NCBI GenBank assembly: GCA_005765155.1
Contig: VCCP01000002.1
Span: 2,852,001 to 2,916,000, forward strand
DNA: 64,000 nucleotides
Origin: Zelopaecilomyces penicillatus
Lineage: Eukaryota > Ascomycota > Sordariomycetes > Hypocreales > Pseudodiploosporaceae
Reading direction: 5' to 3'
Below, in pieces: positions 63,069 through 64,000 of this stretch (positions are counted from its first letter, which is position 1; each line of letters starts with the position of its first letter). The notes beneath the pieces were generated by a model. That model did not search any database and was not told where the DNA came from. It worked only from the letters and a program-made list of their open reading frames with translations. Position numbers and translations under genes: made by a program.

Positions 63069-63255
63069 GTTAATAGATTTAATTTAAAATAATTAAATAA
63101 GATAAGAATAATTATATTTATATATTATAATTATAATAGATTATTATTTATTTTATTTATATTATAATAATAAAAATAAATTAAAAGATAATATAAATCT
63201 AAGAGTTATATATTATTTTCAGTATATATAGCTTATATTCTATAATCTTATTATA
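63069..63255 (-). repeat. 5' LTR of gypsy F2
   Basis: 187 bp; its left end TGTTAATAGATTTAAT shows the intact ..ACA end of the LTR on the coding strand. Confidence 0.7.
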
Positions 63256-64000
63256 TAATATATAATAATTCCTTATTAAAATTAAAATAAAAGAGTAAAT
63301 AATAAATTATATAATAAATATATATATAATATTAATTTTAAAGATTAATTCTAATTCTTAAATTAAAAATCCTTTTTTATTATAATTAATATTAAAATAA
63401 TATATCTTAATTAATTTATTAATTTATATATAATTATTCAAAATATTAAGATAATTATATTTTATAATAATAATATTCAAAGTTAATTTAATAATTATCT
63501 ATTATAAATAAATATTAAATATAAATATTGAGTAATTTTATAGTAAAACCTTAAAAATAAGATAATTAATTAAGAATTTTAAGAATTATTATTAATTATT
63601 TATTTAAATATATTTAATTAAAGATAATAATATCTATAATTATTATAATATATATAAAATAATTTTAAGATATTTAATAATACTTTTATAAATTCTTAAA
63701 AAAAAAAGATTATTATAAATAAAGGTTTAAATTAATTAAATTATTTTTAGATTATATTATATAAATTAATAAATATTAAATTAATAAATATTAGATAACT
63801 ACTATTTATTATATATTATTTATAAATAAATAATAATATAAAATATATAAATTAGAAATTTTAAATTATTCTTTAAATAATTATATATTTCTTATAATTT
63901 AATTTAATTAATTATCTTTTAATCTATTAATTAATATTTAATAATAAAGAATCCTTAATAATTAATATAAGCTTAAATAAATTATTAAAAAGATTTAAAA
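63256..64000. other. AT-rich RIP desert to window end
   Basis: Near-pure A+T; could be the continuation of gypsy D. No protein recognised. Confidence 0.5.

Larger units (their letters stand above)
56220..63255 (-). mobile_element. Ty3/gypsy retrotransposon F2, interrupted by a solo A LTR
   Basis: Direct-repeat LTRs at 56220-56400 and 63069-63255. The - strand aligns over kilobases with F1 (+): 61500-60900 with 470-1060, and 59140-58629 with 2570-3090. F2 continues after the solo LTR with a readable integrase C terminus: KIKYKLILYFINLLKVL, YQLALFNQYIRLYNTYYINL (compare ..YKL.GPFKVL..., Y.LALP...RLHNTFHVSL). Heavily mutated on both strands. Confidence 0.82.

Noticed and set aside
1..64000. Centromeric region
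   Set aside because: RIP-mutated gypsy nests are common at fungal centromeres, but two normal genes lie within the window and sequence alone cannot decide. CENP-A ChIP would.

Overview
The window looks like nuclear DNA of a filamentous ascomycete (Pezizomycotina, probably Sordariomycetes/Hypocreales) with a two-compartment genome. Two normal-GC gene islands sit in deserts that are almost pure A+T. The desert DNA is retrotransposon sequence destroyed by C-to-T/G-to-A mutation, the signature of repeat-induced point mutation (RIP). Extreme AT deserts broken by small gene islands recall Epichloe-type genomes, but the species is not proven from this sequence.

Layout. (1) 1-6185: desert; the end of a Ty3/gypsy element (here family F, copy F1, + strand, cut by the window edge) with its 3' LTR at 3570-3758, then unresolved AT-rich DNA. 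(2) 6186-8409: a 2.2-kb island holding one intact gene, VPS45 (two exons, + strand). (3) 8410-34059: a nest of transposons. Gypsy B1 (+) spans the whole interval. Gypsy A (-, 13965-33416) sits inside B1. A Ty1/copia element (+, 22226-28437) sits inside A's reverse transcriptase, and a solo A-family LTR (20862-21257) sits inside A's RNase H region. (4) 34060-37870: unresolved desert. (5) 37871-44800: the second island, with one convincing gene, a WOPR (Gti1/Pac2) transcription factor of the SGE1/RYP1/WOR1 type (-), and about 4.7 kb of upstream DNA without another convincing gene. (6) 44800-64000: desert with gypsy B2 (-, 45064-52519), a gypsy fragment D (+, RT and RNase H near 54.98-55.95 kb), and gypsy F2 (-, 56220-63255). 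F2 carries another solo A LTR and a 26-copy 9-bp minisatellite inside its reverse transcriptase.

The two host genes are unrelated in function: VPS45 is a housekeeping SM protein for endosomal fusion, and the WOPR factor is a master regulator of morphology or virulence in its family. Nothing suggests they work together; both are islands that escaped mutation. All retroelements are dead: stop codons replace Trp, Gln and Arg codons, and catalytic Asp codons have become Asn.

Element borders come from my own comparison of repeat copies, target-site duplications and an empty-site comparison between F1 and F2. Positions inside heavily mutated pol genes are approximate. No previously undescribed host system was found. 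The strongest leads are the sense-strand G-to-A asymmetry in the copia and B2 elements, an antisense ORF in B2, the non-canonical LTR ends of family A, the VPS45 micro-island and the long upstream region of the WOPR gene.
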